64,000 nucleotides of DNA, taken from NCBI GenBank assembly GCA_017506865.1, contig JAFCMP010000346.1, forward strand, positions 930,001 to 994,000. Direction: 5' to 3'. A model generated the notes under the pieces. The model made no database searches. It was not told the origin of the DNA and saw only the letters and a list, made by a program, of their open reading frames with translations. Origin of the DNA: Tribonema minus (lineage: Eukaryota; Sar; Xanthophyceae; Tribonematales; Tribonemataceae). Position 1 is the first letter of the stretch. Every line of letters begins with the position of its first letter. A program made the position numbers and the translations under genes. This document shows, one piece after another, positions 1 through 8,285 of this stretch.

Positions 1-2
1 GG

Positions 3-1718
3 GTCCACCCGAAGTGCAGGAGCGAGGGCTGCGAGAAGCGTCCGACGTTCAACGTGCCGGGTGCGGGCGCCCAGTGGTGCGCCGCCCACAAGGGCCCGGA
101 GATGATCGACTGCGTGAGCGCGAGGTGCAAGTGCGGCAGTCTAGTGCCGCGGTACGGCTTCGAGGGAGACCGGCGGCCCACCAGCTGCCTGCGCTGCAAG
201 CAGCCAGACATGGTCGACCTCACGACCAAGCGCTGCGATTGCGGCAGAGCGCTGCCGACGTTCGCCTTCGCCGGAGACCGGGCGTCGCGCTGCGCGAAGT
301 GCAGGGAGCCCGGAATGGTCGACGTCAGGAGCAAGAAGTGCAGGTGCGGCAGAGCGTGCCCGACGTTCGGACTCGAGGGCCAGCGGCCGCAGTGCTGCGC
401 GCAATGCAGAGAGCCGGGCATGGTCGACGTCAAGGGCAGGCGGTGCGCGTGCGGCAAGACGCAACCGAATTTCGGACTCCCCGGCGACGACCGCGCGTCC
501 TGCTGCGCCTCGTGCAAGAGGGACGGCATGGTAGACATCAGGAGCAGGCGCTGCGTCTGCGGCAAGTCTCAGCCGTCGTACGGCTTCGAGGGAGACCCAC
601 GCGCCACGTGCTGCGCGAAATGCAGGAAGTCCGGCATGGTCGACGTCGTCAACGAGAGGTGCCGCTGCGGCCGCGCCCGCCCCAACTTCGGGCACGAGAG
701 CGACGGCAAGGCCGTCTGCTGCGCCGCCTGCAAGGATCCCGACATGGTGAATGTGAAGAGCACGGTGTGCGAGTGCGGCGCCGCTCAGCCGGGATTCGGT
801 TTCGAGAGCGACCCGAGGCCGACGCGGTGCGTCCGATGTCAACTTCCGGGGATGCTCGACATCAGGAACAGGCGGTGCCACTGCGGCTCGGCGGTGCCGA
901 ACTTCGGCCACGACGGCGCCCCCCGCGCCACTCACTGCGCGCGATGCAAGGAGGACGGCATGATCGACGTCAACAATCGGAGGTGCGAGCACGGGGGGTT
1001 CCTGAAGAGCTGCCGCGGACCCCTGTGCGGCACCAAGCTCAACGGCCACAGCGACGTCGAGCTCGTGTGCACGGCGGCGGCGTTCCTGGTCTGGCTCGGG
1101 GAGTCCAAGGGGCCCCCTCCCGCAGACGACGACGCCCTGCTGGCGGAGTACGTCGCCGGCCTCGAGCACCGCCACAACACGGGGGGGGAGAGGGTCTGCC
1201 CCGACTTCATCTGCCGCCGCACGCGGCGCGTCGTGGAGTTTGACGGCCGGTACTTCCACGCGGACAGGCTGGAGCGGGACGCCCGCAAGACGGCGGAGCT
1301 GGCGCGCCACGGCATCGCGTCCGTGCGCATCCGCGACGGCGACCTGCCGGACGTGCCGGGCGCCGCTCTCAACGTCCGCGTGGACGCCGTGGCGCTGGGG
1401 CACGTGGGGACGGCGGAGGCGGTAGCGCAGGCGCTGGGGTGCCCCGGAGACGAGGCGGCGGCGCTGGCGCGGCGGGCGCAGGGGCTAGCGGTGCGGGCGT
1501 ACCTGGTCCTGCTCAACAGGAGGGCAAAGAAGAAGCAGACGTTCCTGACGGGTCACGGGTTCGGGAAGCGCAAGCGGGGGGACGAGGGCGAGGACGCGGC
1601 GGAGGACGGGGACGCAGGCGTCGAGGGCGTTCACGGAGGGGGCGACACGACGGAGACGGAGGCCGAGACGGAGTCAGAGGACGAGGAGGGCGCCGCGGAG
1701 GGCGCTCTCGCGATGTGA
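3..1718 (+). CDS. EsV-1-7 repeat protein with C-terminal PD-(D/E)XK-like nuclease domain (5' partial)
   Basis: The frame is open from base 3, so the start lies outside the window; 571 residues are visible. The first ~330 residues are nine tandem ~35-residue cysteine modules. The first (CRSEGC...WCAAHKGPEMID) has the classic EsV-1-7 spacing of two Cys, then C-x2-H, then a GM(V/I)D-like end. In modules 2-9 the His is replaced by Cys (for example CAKCREPGMVD), giving four-Cys, probably zinc-binding units. EsV-1-7 repeats are known from Ectocarpus virus, brown algae and other algae and giant viruses. The C-terminal part contains PDFICRRTRRVVEFDGRYFH, then a conserved Arg/His-rich helix and VRIRDGDLP, which resembles the Vsr/DUF559 endonuclease fold (D...ExD). 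The tail is Glu/Asp-rich. A site-directed DNA-binding nuclease is an inference. The family call for the repeats is firm; the nuclease call is moderate. Confidence 0.8.
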   Translation, partial: VHPKCRSEGCEKRPTFNVPGAGAQWCAAHKGPEMIDCVSARCKCGSLVPRYGFEGDRRPTSCLRCKQPDMVDLTTKRCDCGRALPTFAFAGDRASRCAKCREPGMVDVRSKKCRCGRACPTFGLEGQRPQCCAQCREPGMVDVKGRRCACGKTQPNFGLPGDDRASCCASCKRDGMVDIRSRRCVCGKSQPSYGFEGDPRATCCAKCRKSGMVDVVNERCRCGRARPNFGHESDGKAVCCAACKDPDMVNVKSTVCECGAAQPGFGFESDPRPTRCVRCQLPGMLDIRNRRCHCGSAVPNFGHDGAPRATHCARCKEDGMIDVNNRRCEHGGFLKSCRGPLCGTKLNGHSDVELVCTAAAFLVWLGESKGPPPADDDALLAEYVAGLEHRHNTGGERVCPDFICRRTRRVVEFDGRYFHADRLERDARKTAELARHGIASVRIRDGDLPDVPGAALNVRVDAVALGHVGTAEAVAQALGCPGDEAAALARRAQGLAVRAYLVLLNRRAKKKQTFLTGHGFGKRKRGDEGEDAAEDGDAGVEGVHGGGDTTETEAETESEDEEGAAEGALAM

Positions 1719-1836
1719 ATGATTACTGCGGCTCGAAGCTCATTGTATTAAGTCCACGTTCCGCCTCTTTGCCGCCTTGCTCCGCCGATTTCGCTGCCGT
1801 CCGAGCGCCTTGTGGATGCTATGGCACCGGCTGTCA

Positions 1837-2830
1837 TCATTCGGGGGAGTAGCTGGCCTTGGTGACCCAGGCGCCGGCGACGCGGACCTGGATGGCGAGG
1901 CTCGTCGCGGTCGCGCTGCCTCCGCCTCCGAAGCTGCAGACCCTCCAGCTGCCGTCCGCGTCCGCGCCCAGCTGCAGGGCCATGGCGGGCGTGTCGAGGG
2001 CCAGGGACGCGAGGTTGCGGTCGTCCAGGACGATGGCCGCGAGGGCGTCCGTCGTGACCCCCGAGTCTCCGCCCTGAAAGGTGATGGGCTCCTGGAAGGT
2101 CAGGCTCTGCGCCTCGATGGCCGCCGCGGTCTGAGATGCCGTAGCTGCTCCTTTTTGGCCCACATATCTGTTTTGGAACGAGAAGCAAACCGTTCACGGA
2201 AGGTCAGTCACGGTCGAGGCGAGTCACCCGAGTTTGACAGGCGCGGATGGACGAGCGCACGCGCACGCACCTGTAGAAGCTGATGCGGGGAGGGTGGGTG
2301 GCGTCGACGCCGGTAATATTTCCCAAGGCATAGAAGGTACAGGTCCCCGATTCGGTATCAATAACAAAGTTCCCGCCTCCGAAGGGTATGGGGGTGACGC
2401 CGTCGGACTTGTAGAGGGTGTAGAGGTAGGAGCCCGCGGGGTCGTAGCCGTAGGGGATGGCGTCCTGGAGGACGCGGCCGTAGGTGGCGACGTCGGGGGC
2501 CTCGAAGGAGGCCCCCCCGCTGCCGGCGATGGGCTCGAGCTGTACCTTCTCGTACTTGCGGACCATGGGGCTGACGGAGGAGGTCCTGCCGGCGGCGGAG
2601 CCGGCGAGGGCGGCCCCCAGGTCGTCGGTGGTGACGCTCGCGAGGTCCGCGGGGGCCACGGCCGGCACCGTCTCCGCCCAGATCTGGCTCTGCATGACCG
2701 CCGGACGCGCCGGGCGGGTGGGCTCCTGGAAGTCCTGGTTCGTCAGGGTGGTGCTGGGCTTGCCGGCGATGATCTTCTTGAAGAGCAGGCTGGCCATCTC
2801 GGCGGTGCTGAAGGTGTTTGCCTCGCTCAT
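1837..2830 (-). CDS. Giant-virus-type structural-like protein, two exons
   Basis: Exon 1 is 2830-2271, the intron 2270-2168 (GTGCGT...AACAG, 103 bp) and exon 2 2167-1837, giving 296 residues with a clean phase. Without splicing both halves end in nonsense; spliced, they join as ISFYRYVGQKG. Visible blocks are an N-terminal LLFKKIIAGKPSTTLTNQDF stretch, SQIWAETVP, TTDDLGAALAGSAAGRTSS, a GSYLYTLYK block, then PFGGGNFVIDTESGTCTFYA and PPRISFYRYVG. I recognise this order from virion-associated proteins of algal giant viruses (phycodnavirus/mimivirus relatives), from memory and not from a search. The C-terminal ~100 residues look like a compact beta-rich domain ending at a natural stop. It is convergent with the EsV-1-7 gene, 118 bp away. 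A spliceosomal intron inside such a gene suggests residence in a eukaryotic genome. Confidence 0.6.
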
Positions 2831-3229
2831 GGCAGACGGAGGGGGGGTGTGCTACTGGCGGTCTCGCAGTCGTCGTCGGCCGGCGACGCAGATATTTTCG
2901 TCGCGGGGGGGGCCGAGGGCACCCGCGCGGCGGCGGTCGGGGCGAGCCCCGCCTCGCCTCACCCTTCCGTCCGGGGGAGGAGGGAGGGGGAGAGGTAGGG
3001 GCTGTCCGGCGCGGAGTCGCTTCGCGGGCCCCTTCGCACCGGGGCGCGCCAGCCACGGCGCCCGGAGATCCCGTTTTTCCACCGCCCGAGCGCGAAGGGG
3101 GCGCTCTCCGTCGCCACGAGCTCATATCCGCTGCTCTCTGCACGTCGCGCATCCCCGCCCCCGCCTCCTCTGCCCCGTCTCCGCCGCCGCGGTTCCTCGC
3201 TCGCTCGGCCACTCTATCTCTCTCTCACC

Positions 3230-3302
<73 letters not shown>

Positions 3303-4093
3303 GCCCTCGCTCGCTCGCTCCGGCCCCCCCGGTCGCCATCGCTGACTCGCTCCCGCGCATTCTGCGCGCGCGCGGGCCGCGCGCGCACGAGCTCCGCACC
3401 GCTCCGCGACCTGACTCAGCGCTGGCTGCCGGAGATGCTCCCCTCCCGCGGTCTCCGCACAGGCATCTCAGACCCGCAGGGCGCTGGCGGTCCGGTGCGC
3501 GCGGGCTCCGCGGCGCCAGGACATGGCGGCGGCGGCGTCCTGCCTGAGCCCGCTAGGCGATGAGCCACATCAGCGCTGCGTTCCTAGTATGTCTTCCCGC
3601 CTGCCTCAGGGAGGGGTGGCATCGAATCTCAGACCGCGGCTCAACACCGCAGAAGTCTTTGAAGAAAGAAGTCGGCGGCGGCGACCGCCGCCGACCGCCG
3701 CCTGTACTCCGTGCGCACCGAATGTACCGCATCCGTACTCTCTGCGAGCCCCTCCGCGGGCCCGAGAGGGCAGTCGCAGTGCTCAGATGACCCATGCGAC
3801 CCGGGACGGAGTTTCATTCCGCGACCTGACTCGGCCCCCCCTCGGAACACACGAAGGGCAAGCCGAGTACGAGTCCTCTGGCGCGATGGCGACGCCGCAG
3901 AGGCGAGCGGGAAGGAGAGAGGGGGCGGCACGAGGCAGAGAGGCGACGTCCTCCCGGTGGCGACGCCGACGAGAGCGAGGTCGCGCGCGCGCCGGACGGT
4001 CGGCCGTCAGTTAGCATCCCGCAGCGGCACCGCCCGCCCGCATCACGGATCCGTATCCGTATCCGTACTCTTCCATCCGGTGGCGGGCGGGGC
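2831..4093. other. Intergenic region with CT microsatellite, no gene seen
   Basis: This stretch lies between divergent genes (minus-strand gene ending its 5' end at 2830, plus-strand gene starting at 4094). It holds a long (CT)n tract at about 3228-3302 and GC-rich sequence with several loose repeats of a 'gacctgactc' motif near 3408 and 3822. Open frames here are compositional. Promoters of both flanking genes should lie inside it. Confidence 0.5.
3228..3302 (+). repeat. (CT)n microsatellite
   Basis: An almost uninterrupted TC/CT dinucleotide tract with one G interruption near its 3' end. It lies in the divergent intergenic region. Confidence 0.95.
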
Positions 4094-4852
4094 ATGACCT
4101 CCGCAGCGAGGACAGGAGGGGGGAAGGGGAAGCGCCGTGCGGGGCCTGGGCCCGCGGCGGGCGAGGCGGGCGGGGGAGGCTCTGCGCCCGGCGCGGGGCC
4201 CTCCCTCTGCCCTCCGCAGCAGCAGCCCGCGCTGGGCAGCCTGGAGGACCCCGGCCGCAGCAGGAAGACCGCGGTGGTGACGGTGCCCGCGGAGCTGCTC
4301 CGGGCCCCTCCGGTGAGCGCCGCGTCCGCGCTGGCGTACCTCAAGACGAAGGACGAGGGCACGAAGGAGCGCAAGGGCCCCAACTTCGTGTCCCTGCATT
4401 ACGTCGAGAACGGGCCGCTGGTGATGCACGTCCAGATGAAGCCCGCGGTGCGATATACGGCCCTCGTGCGCATGGCGGCGCACCTCGCCGGGGTGGCCGT
4501 GCCCGAGGGCGGAGAGCCACCCGATTCCATTCTCATACGCCACTGGCAACCCGGAGAGACGGAGAGGATGGGCTCGGACAGGGCCGGAGTGCTGCGCACG
4601 ACGGGGAACAAAACCGGCACGGGGGGGCCGCCGGCGCCGCGAAGCGATGGCGACGCCGGGCCCGGAGGCTCCGGGCGGGCGCCGACCCGTTCCGATAACA
4701 GCAGCGGGAGGAGGGGGAGGGAGGGGAGGTCGGCGGCGCGGAGGGCGGCGCGCTCGCGCTCGCGCGAGCGCCGGGCACCCGATTCCGACGAAGACGATGC
4801 GGGCTCGCCGCGCTGGTCGAGCGGGTCGAGCGTGTCGGCGTGGTCGTCGTCG

Positions 4853-4909
<57 letters not shown>

Positions 4910-5893
4910 GCTGCGTCGGCCGCGCGGAGGCGCCGGCCGTCGAGGCGCCGGCCGTCGAGGCGCCGGCCGTCGAGGCGCCACGCGCCGGCTCCCGTGCTCG
5001 TCGAGAACGCCGACTCGGACGCGCGCGAGGAGGACTGCAACGCCGCCCGTGGCCTCGGCGGAGCCGTCCTCGACGAAGGCGATCACCCCGCCGACGACTG
5101 CCCTGCCGGAGGCGGCTACCCTGCGGGAGGCGGCTACCCTCCGGGGGGCTACCATGCGGGGGGCTACCCTGCCGGCGGCAGCTACCCTGCGGGGGGCTAC
5201 CATGCGGGGGGCTACCCTGCCGGCGGCGGCTACCCTGCCGGCGGCGGCTACCCTGCCTACCCTGCCTACCCTGCCGCCCGCGGCTACCCTGCCGCCCGCG
5301 GCTGCCCTGCCGCCCGCGGCTACCCTGCCTACCCTGCCTACCCTGCCGCCCGCGGCTACCCTGCCGCCGACGGCTACCCTGCCGCCGACGGCTACCCTGC
5401 CGCCGACGGCTACCCTGCCGCCGACGGCTACCGTGCGGGAGGCTACTGCTCTGGCGGTGGGTACCCTGCGGGCGCCGTCGGTCACGGCGTCGGCGGCGGG
5501 AACGGCAGCTACCCTCCCGGCGCCGGTCCCTACCTAGCCGGCAGCCGCGCTCAGGGCCCTGCCCCCTTCTTCACCGTCGGAGGTGCGTCGGACGGCGACG
5601 TCGCGCCCCTCGGCGTGCCCGCGCTCGCGCCCCTCGACGTGCCCGCGCCCGCGCCCCTCGGCGTAGCCGACGCGGACGCCGGCGGCGCGCCTCACGCGGG
5701 CGGCGGCGACGGGCTGCTCGAGGAGCTCGCCGCCCTGGACGTCGGCGCGGCCGCGCCCGTCGGCGAGCCCGCGGCCTACGGCGCGCCCACGCCCCTAGAC
5801 GGACACATCCTGGAATACTTCCACATCGACGTGGTGTCCACCCCCCGCGGAGGCGCGGGAGGGGTGCGCGATGCGTTTCCCGCGGACGCCTAG
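4094..5893 (+). CDS. Low-complexity Ser-run / Gly-Tyr-Pro-Ala repeat protein, function unknown
   Basis: This 599-residue frame has an N-terminal ~150-residue part of ordinary composition (for example PNFVSLHYVENGPLVMHVQM). An Arg/Ser/Gly-rich part follows, then a run of about 24 serines at residues ~250-273 encoded by a (TCG)n tract, and then a triplicated RRPSRR block. Residues ~339-460 are repeats built from GYPA, GGGYPA, AARGYPA and ADGYPA. The C-terminus returns to non-repetitive sequence and ends LEYFHIDVVSTPRGGAGG. Tyr/Pro/Gly repeats are found in many unrelated structural, wall or condensate-forming proteins, so this does not fix a function. No signal peptide is evident. The start is the first ATG of the frame. 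The Ser tract is a likely length-polymorphic site. Confidence 0.6.
4838..4912 (+). repeat. (TCG)n trinucleotide tract encoding polyserine
   Basis: A near-perfect TCG repeat inside the low-complexity coding region. In the other frames it reads polyvaline or polyarginine, which produces several of the spurious overlapping frames here. Confidence 0.9.
5105..5470 (+). repeat. Coding minisatellite, GGCTACCCTGC-type units
   Basis: Tandem units around the core GGCTACCCTGCC, in several length classes, encode the Gly-Tyr-Pro-Ala repeats of the overlapping gene. Unit order suggests local slippage duplications; the ADGYPA unit is repeated four times in a row. Confidence 0.85.
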
Positions 5894-6058
5894 CGAGGCC
5901 GCGGCGTCACCACGGGGGGTCGGGGGCTCGTCGGCCGCGCTCTCTTCCCGTTCCGAGGCCGCCTTCCGAGAGCGGGACGGGGGGCGGGGGGCGGGGGGCG
6001 GGGCGGGGGGCACGGGGGCGGGGGCCGCACTCGCGCCTCCGCTCTCGAGCGCGTCGAC

Positions 6059-6568
6059 ATGAGCGGAGGGAACGCGGGAGGACGGGCGCGAGCGCGCCCG
6101 CGGGCGCTCGCTAGGACGGCGCCGGCCATGGCCGTCGCGGCCGCGTGCGCCCGCGCGGCCAGGCTGGGGCGCGGCGACGTCGTCCGGAGCCTCGTGCTCG
6201 GGGGCCCGGACGACCTGGGGGAGTGCTTCGGCGAGGCGGTGTGCGCCGCCGCGGCTCGCGCCGGGGACGTCTCCCTGCTGTCGTGGCTGCGGGAGGAGGC
6301 GGGGTGGGCCGTGCCCGCGTCCGCGGCGGCCGGCGCCGCCGCGGAGGGACGGCTGGACTGCCTGGCGTGGCTGTTCGACGAGGGGGGGCTGCCCCCGGGA
6401 CGGGCGAGGTCGGACGCCATGGCGGAGGCCCTCTGGGAGGCGCTGGCGGCCGGGAGGGGGGACTGCGAGTCCTGGCTGCGGAGCCGAGGGGCGACGGACG
6501 CTCGCCTGCCGGGTTGCTGCGGCGGGCGTCGCCTCGGCGCGGAAGAGCGACGCGGGGAGGGCGCGTAG
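6059..6568 (+). CDS. Ankyrin-like repeat protein (short)
   Basis: This 169-residue frame contains at least three degenerate ankyrin-like modules, visible as AAARAGDVSLLSWLREEAGW, AAAEGRLDCLAWLFDEGG and EALAAGRGDCESWLRSRGA. The pattern A(A)x(G/A)GxxxxLxWL is the form common in ankyrin proteins of giant viruses, oomycetes and algae. Ankyrin repeats bind other proteins; no catalytic domain is present. The start at 6059 sits only 165 bp after the previous stop on the same strand; MAVAAACARAARLG at 6128 is an alternative start that trims an Arg-rich N-terminus. The family call is moderate because the modules are short and few. Confidence 0.55.
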   Translation: MSGGNAGGRARARPRALARTAPAMAVAAACARAARLGRGDVVRSLVLGGPDDLGECFGEAVCAAAARAGDVSLLSWLREEAGWAVPASAAAGAAAEGRLDCLAWLFDEGGLPPGRARSDAMAEALWEALAAGRGDCESWLRSRGATDARLPGCCGGRRLGAEERRGEGA

Positions 6569-7380
6569 GCCGTCGCCCGGCGCCCTCCGCCCCCCTTCGT
6601 CCCGCGCGCACGCGCGCGGGGACGGGGGCGGTCCGGGCGTCCGGCGGCGGCGCGGGCACTCTCTCGCAGGCACGGGCACTCTGAGAGAGCGCCCGCGGCA
6701 GGCACTCGGAGAGAGTGCCGGCTGTAGACGATAGTAGCGGTAGGCAGAGCGCGCGTGAGTTTTCCTTTCCGGTCGCGGGTATCGAGCGGACGCCGACGGG
6801 GCGCGGCGTACGCGCCGGTCCCCGTCGCGCCGTGCGCGCGATCGAAGCGAGACGAGTGTTTGCTTTCGGGCGTTTGCTTTCGAGCGTTTTGCTTTCGAGG
6901 TTGGGGTCTGCCGTAGTGGGTAAGGGCGCACGCGCCGGTTCGCGCCTGCGAGCTTTTTGTACGAGTCAGCGCCGAGTCGCGCCGCGCCGGGCTTTTTTGT
7001 ATGCGTGTCAGCACTTAAATAGAACACGGCCGTGCGTCAACAAACAAACATGAAGAGACGTGCTCTCGCGGACGCTCGCTGTCCCGCTCTCTTCCGTCCC
7101 GCGTGCACTGCCGCTGCCTGCGAATCGGCTGACCCGACTGCGTGGACTGCGACTGCCTGCGTGGGCCACCGCTGCCGCGGATGCATCGGCGCATCATGCC
7201 GTGACGAGGCCACCGCTGCCGCCGACGCGTTGACTGCTCGAGCCGTGATTGATGCATTGGCTACCCCGACTGCCCTCGACCACGACGTCTGTGCATTGGA
7301 TCACGGGGGACGCTGCTCCCGCCCTCGGTATTGCTTTCCTGCCATGCATTTCCATGTACTGCTGACTATGGCTAGTGGAG
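6569..7380. other. Intergenic, no gene seen
   Basis: GC-rich stretch between the ankyrin-like gene and the telomere-type repeats. It contains direct repeats of a 'gggcactctc' type near 6655-6715 and a 'cgtttgctttcgag' direct repeat near 6865-6897. The open frames are short and of biased composition. Confidence 0.4.
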
Positions 7381-7381
7381 G

Positions 7382-7712
7382 GCCAGGCTAGGATTAGGCT
7401 AGGGCTAGGGTTAGGCTAGGGTTAGGGTCAGGATAGGGGTTCAACATTCTTAGAAGGGCTCTGGATGCCCGTTCGAGGGGCTACTGGCCTAGGGTCAGGC
7501 CCTGAGGGTTAGGGTTAGGGGAAGGGATAGGCTCAGGCTAGGGTCTGACTAGGGTTGGAGTAGGGTTAGACTAGGGTTAGGCTAGGGTTAGGGCTAGGGT
7601 TAGGGTTTCACACCCCACAAAAGGCTCTGAATTAGGGTTAGGGAGGCTGCAGGCCTAGGGTTAGGGCCCAGGCTGGTTTGGAGGTTGGGGTTAGGGGTAG
7701 GGGTAGGTATGT
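7382..7712 (+). repeat. Degenerate telomere-type repeats, TTAGGG/CTAGGG orientation
   Basis: Many units of TTAGGG, CTAGGG and TTAGGGG are clustered on the plus strand and interrupted by unique sequence near 7440-7500 and 7605-7640. Together with the block at 7751-8085 they form a head-to-head pair. Confidence 0.85.
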
Positions 7713-7750
7713 ATCTAATCTTCCGGCATATATACGTGCATATACGAGGT

Positions 7751-8085
7751 CCTAACCCTAACCCTAACCCTAACCCTAACCTTAACCCTAATCCTAACCC
7801 TAGCCCTAGCCCTAGCCCTAGCCCTAAGCTAGCCCTAGCCCTAAGCTAGCCCTAGCCCTAGCCCTAGCCTATGCCACTGTCCAAGGCCTTAACCCTAAGC
7901 TCTATCCCTAGCCCTAGTCCTATGCCACTGCCCAAGGCCTTAACCCTAAGCCTAGCCCTATGCCACTGCCCAAGGCCTTAACCCTAAGTCCTAGCCCTAG
8001 CCCTAGCCACATGCCACTGCCCAAGGCCTTAACCCTAAGCCCTAGCCGTAGCCCTAGCCCTTCCCCTAGGCCCTGACTAGGTCCT
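7751..8085 (-). repeat. Degenerate telomere-type repeats, CCCTAA/CCCTAG orientation
   Basis: The block begins with about five perfect CCTAAC-type units at 7751-7785, then becomes CCCTAG-rich. It then alternates with a ~55-bp unit containing 'atgccactgcccaaggcctt', repeated about four times (7870-8030). Its orientation is opposite to the block at 7382-7712; the two are separated by ~40 bp of non-repeat sequence. Confidence 0.85.
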
Positions 8086-8167
8086 GGGCCCCTGAGGTTC
8101 AGAGGGTCGGATGGATGGATGGATGGATGCATAGCGGACGATCGAGAGCAGCAGCTGCAGAAGCAGA

Positions 8168-8228
<61 letters not shown>

Positions 8229-8242
8229 TGTGTGTGTGTGTA
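8168..8242 (+). repeat. (AG)n followed by (TG)n microsatellite
   Basis: About 29 AG dinucleotides followed by about 8 TG dinucleotides. It lies just downstream of the 3' end of the minus-strand zinc-ribbon-like gene. Confidence 0.95.
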
Positions 8243-8285
8243 TTCGTGTGTGCGCGTGCGCGTGGGCGCGTGGGCGAACTTCAGG

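Noticed and set aside
4840-6114. Polyvaline/Arg-rich plus-strand frame and Val-Ala-Ala-Gly-Gly-Arg minus-strand frames
   Set aside because: Shadows of the TCG tract and the Gly-Tyr-Pro-Ala minisatellite; the frame starting at 4094 has non-repetitive ends at both sides.
6145-6684. Second plus-strand frame overlapping the ankyrin-like gene
   Set aside because: Arg/Gly-rich composition with no repeat pattern, while the overlapping frame shows regular ankyrin-like modules.
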